A DNA stretch of 64,000 nucleotides, taken from contig JAOTOL010001469.1 in assembly GCA_034440575.1 (NCBI GenBank), forward strand, positions 818,501-882,500, given 5' to 3'. A program made the translations under genes and the position numbers. Shown here piece by piece: positions 54,301 to 57,300 of the stretch (the first letter of the stretch is position 1; every line of letters begins with the position of its first letter). The stretch is from Imbricaverruca yamaguchii (Eukaryota > Arthropoda > Thecostraca > Neoverrucidae). The notes below the pieces were generated by a model, which worked only from the letters and a program-made list of their open reading frames with translations, was not told where the DNA came from and did no database searches.

Positions 54301-57300
54301 CTGAGTAGTTGCCGCCATGTTTTTTCCCTCCCACTTTATAAAAGGTATGCAGTGGCCAAGCATGACTTGCACCTACCAAGATATTAAGAAATGTATTCCC
54401 TTCATGCCTCTCTAATGACATGTTGTGTATGGACTACTCTAGTTCGCTTTCTGGTTCCGGCCTTTCATTCTTCTGAGCACTTTTCTTCTGGTCATGACAT
54501 TTTTCATCAATAATGAAAAATGTACGAATGAAGGGGTCTGTTCCCGTGGCTCCACTAACCTCCACAAACCTCCACTGGTCGTTCCCGTGGCCAAGCCAGT
54601 GGAGATTTTTCCTCCACCAACCTCCACCAGTGGAGCAAAAGCTCCACCAGCCGAGGAGCAGGGTCCAGTTGTGACTTTTCAGTGGAGCTCAATTATGGCG
54701 CACTTGTTTCATATATTTGCGCGTAAACAGCGTTCTTCGTCATTTGAATCTCATCTTCATGCATCAACTGAATACCAGGATCATCCTTCGCAATACAAAT
54801 ATGAAATTACAACTATGAACAATAATCGACGTAACAGATGCAGACCACATAACATCCTTTTTGTCGCCTTTGATCTACGTCATTCGCCCTAAGAGGAAGA
54901 TGTTACTTTACCGGCAGGATCCGCCGCAATCCCCGTGCCGCAACTTAGTTCTTAGTTCTAAGATTGCACTCGAGCCCGATCGACAAGGTCGAGAGAGTTG
55001 AGATGGGGAAAAGCCAGCATCGGGTACAAAATCGTCTCGGGGCCCAGGTAGCCAGACACCAGATTACATGCAACATTGTATTCTTGATGTACACATCAAG
55101 AAGGTAGGCTGTAACCAACCGCAGAACTGGCGATGCCTGGTGTTCAACCGAGATGGAAGAGAGATTGCTTGGTTCATCCCATAGGCGAAAAGAACATCTG
55201 TTCTCCCCGCAGTCCCTGAGGGCACATGCATCGCTAGAAATAAAGACAATTTTTGGACTTAGTATTATAAGTCATACTATATACATTGTGCGATCATCAG
55301 GACAAACATTTGAGGAACAATTTGACCAATAGCGCCAGATACAGCGCCAAACACTTCCTTTTGTCGCGGAATTCAGACCGCTGTCAGCTGATTTCTCCAC
55401 CGGTCGTTCCCGTGGGCAGGCCTCAACTATCCTCAACTAGCCTCCACTGAGTTCCTTCTGGTGGAGCCACGGGAACAGACCCAAGGCATGGATGTTTATT
55501 TATTTACTTGTACCAGGCATGACTTTGACATTGTACACATGACTTGCACCATTATTTTAAACATTCATTGTTGTTAAGGCAGCATGAGAGTCCAAACTTT
55601 GGCTTCCATTATGTATGCTGGTAAGCTTTCATTCTTCAATTCTCATGGGCATCTTATCTTCTGTTTTGCTCCTTGCATTCTCTTTTAATGTTTCTGCACC
55701 TCCAATGATCCCCTGAAATAACAAATGTACATCATTCTCAATAATGTGGCCAGGTTGTGTCAAGGGCCCAAAGTGGTTATGCAAGATGATTACTAGAACT
55801 ACAGTAGATATCATTCTCGCTACAAGCCATGGTCACCATGTAGTCTATGGTGCATGCTGCTCACATGAATGTGCTGAGCATATATGAACAGAGAACATGC
55901 TACTCAGGATATGTTCACAATTATCACCATTTGGTAGTGGCAAAACTAGCTGGGATTGCTTGATATGCATTAGCTTTTCGTCTGATATTTGGCAATGCAA
56001 AGAGCAGATTTGTGGGGAGTGTATAATTCTCTAGACGGGCGAATGTCCAAAGACATTGCGTGAGACGAAATGTACGACCCTCAATATACCAGGAGTTGCT
56101 GAGTTTACTCAACATCAAAAGTAGCGTTAGGGATTATGCTATATTACTCAACGTTTCGGCCAGGGGCCATCATCAGGAGTTCATCATCATCACTCCTGAT
56201 GATGGCGCCTGACCGAAACGTTGAGTAATATAGCATAATCCCTAACGCTACTTTTGATGTTGAGTAAACTCAGCACCTCCTGGTATATTGAGGGTCGTAC
56301 ATTTCGTCTCACGCAATGTCTAAAACCCAGGAGCACCTAAGAGCCATTCTTCGTTGTATTAAAGAATGTCCAAAGAGTCCATTTTCCAACGCCGATGAAG
56401 GGTTATGTATGAAGAAGACAACAGGTACATTTTGTTGTGTGACGGGGTCCTGCGTGCCGGTAGTGGAGGAGCTGCCTGAGTATGGACTTGTATGTTTATT
56501 AGTGTACATAACGGTACGCTGGTCGGTCCAGTGGTTCTGGTATGATGTGTGCCTGCGGTGTGGCTGCGGCCGGGAGTGCTACACTGTGTGTGTGTGTGTG
56601 TGTGACGGCCGCCGCGTCCCGCCGCCAGCCGGAGGGCGAGGAGCTGGACGACGAGTCTCAGTGTCAGCGTCAGGCGGCCGGCGAGCCGGACCCGACGTCG
56701 GCGGCCGGCGTGACGCCACTGCAGCCGCAGGTGCCGCTGGTGGTGGCGCAGCCGGCCGTGCCGCTGCCGGCGCAGCCGCAGACGCAGACCCCGCAGACGC
56801 CGCAGAAACCAGCCAGGTGGGTGGCCTGCTCCCACGCTCACCCGACCATCAATGCCCCTCCCCCCCCATACGTTTGCTTTACTCGCCTCAGCGGTACCTT
56901 TGTCACGCATCTTCATTGTCTGAAAAACATGTTGGGCAATTGTAAGCTGGTTCCGGTCTTCACGCGAGAGAGCGGCGTCTGCCCGCCAAGAGTGCTGCCG
57001 CTGGATAGCTGGCTGATGGTGCTAACCGGGCCGATGAGCCGGAGTTCATCGCGGACCGGGGAGAGACGGTGCTAGGTGGTGCCCGAGGGCAGGTCCGTGT
57101 CCGACCTTGAGTTGGCGCATCCAATCGCGCACCAGCGGAATGCTGCCGTCCAGCAGGCCACGGAAGCCTTCCGCCGCCGATTGGTGATTTAGAAGTTACC
57201 CATCCAGATTCGTCTTGAAAAGTATGCGATGTTGTGCGTTTGCTGTCCGGTTCCTTGAATCGCCCATGGCGTTTGTGCGTGCAACTTGGTAAAGGTGCTG

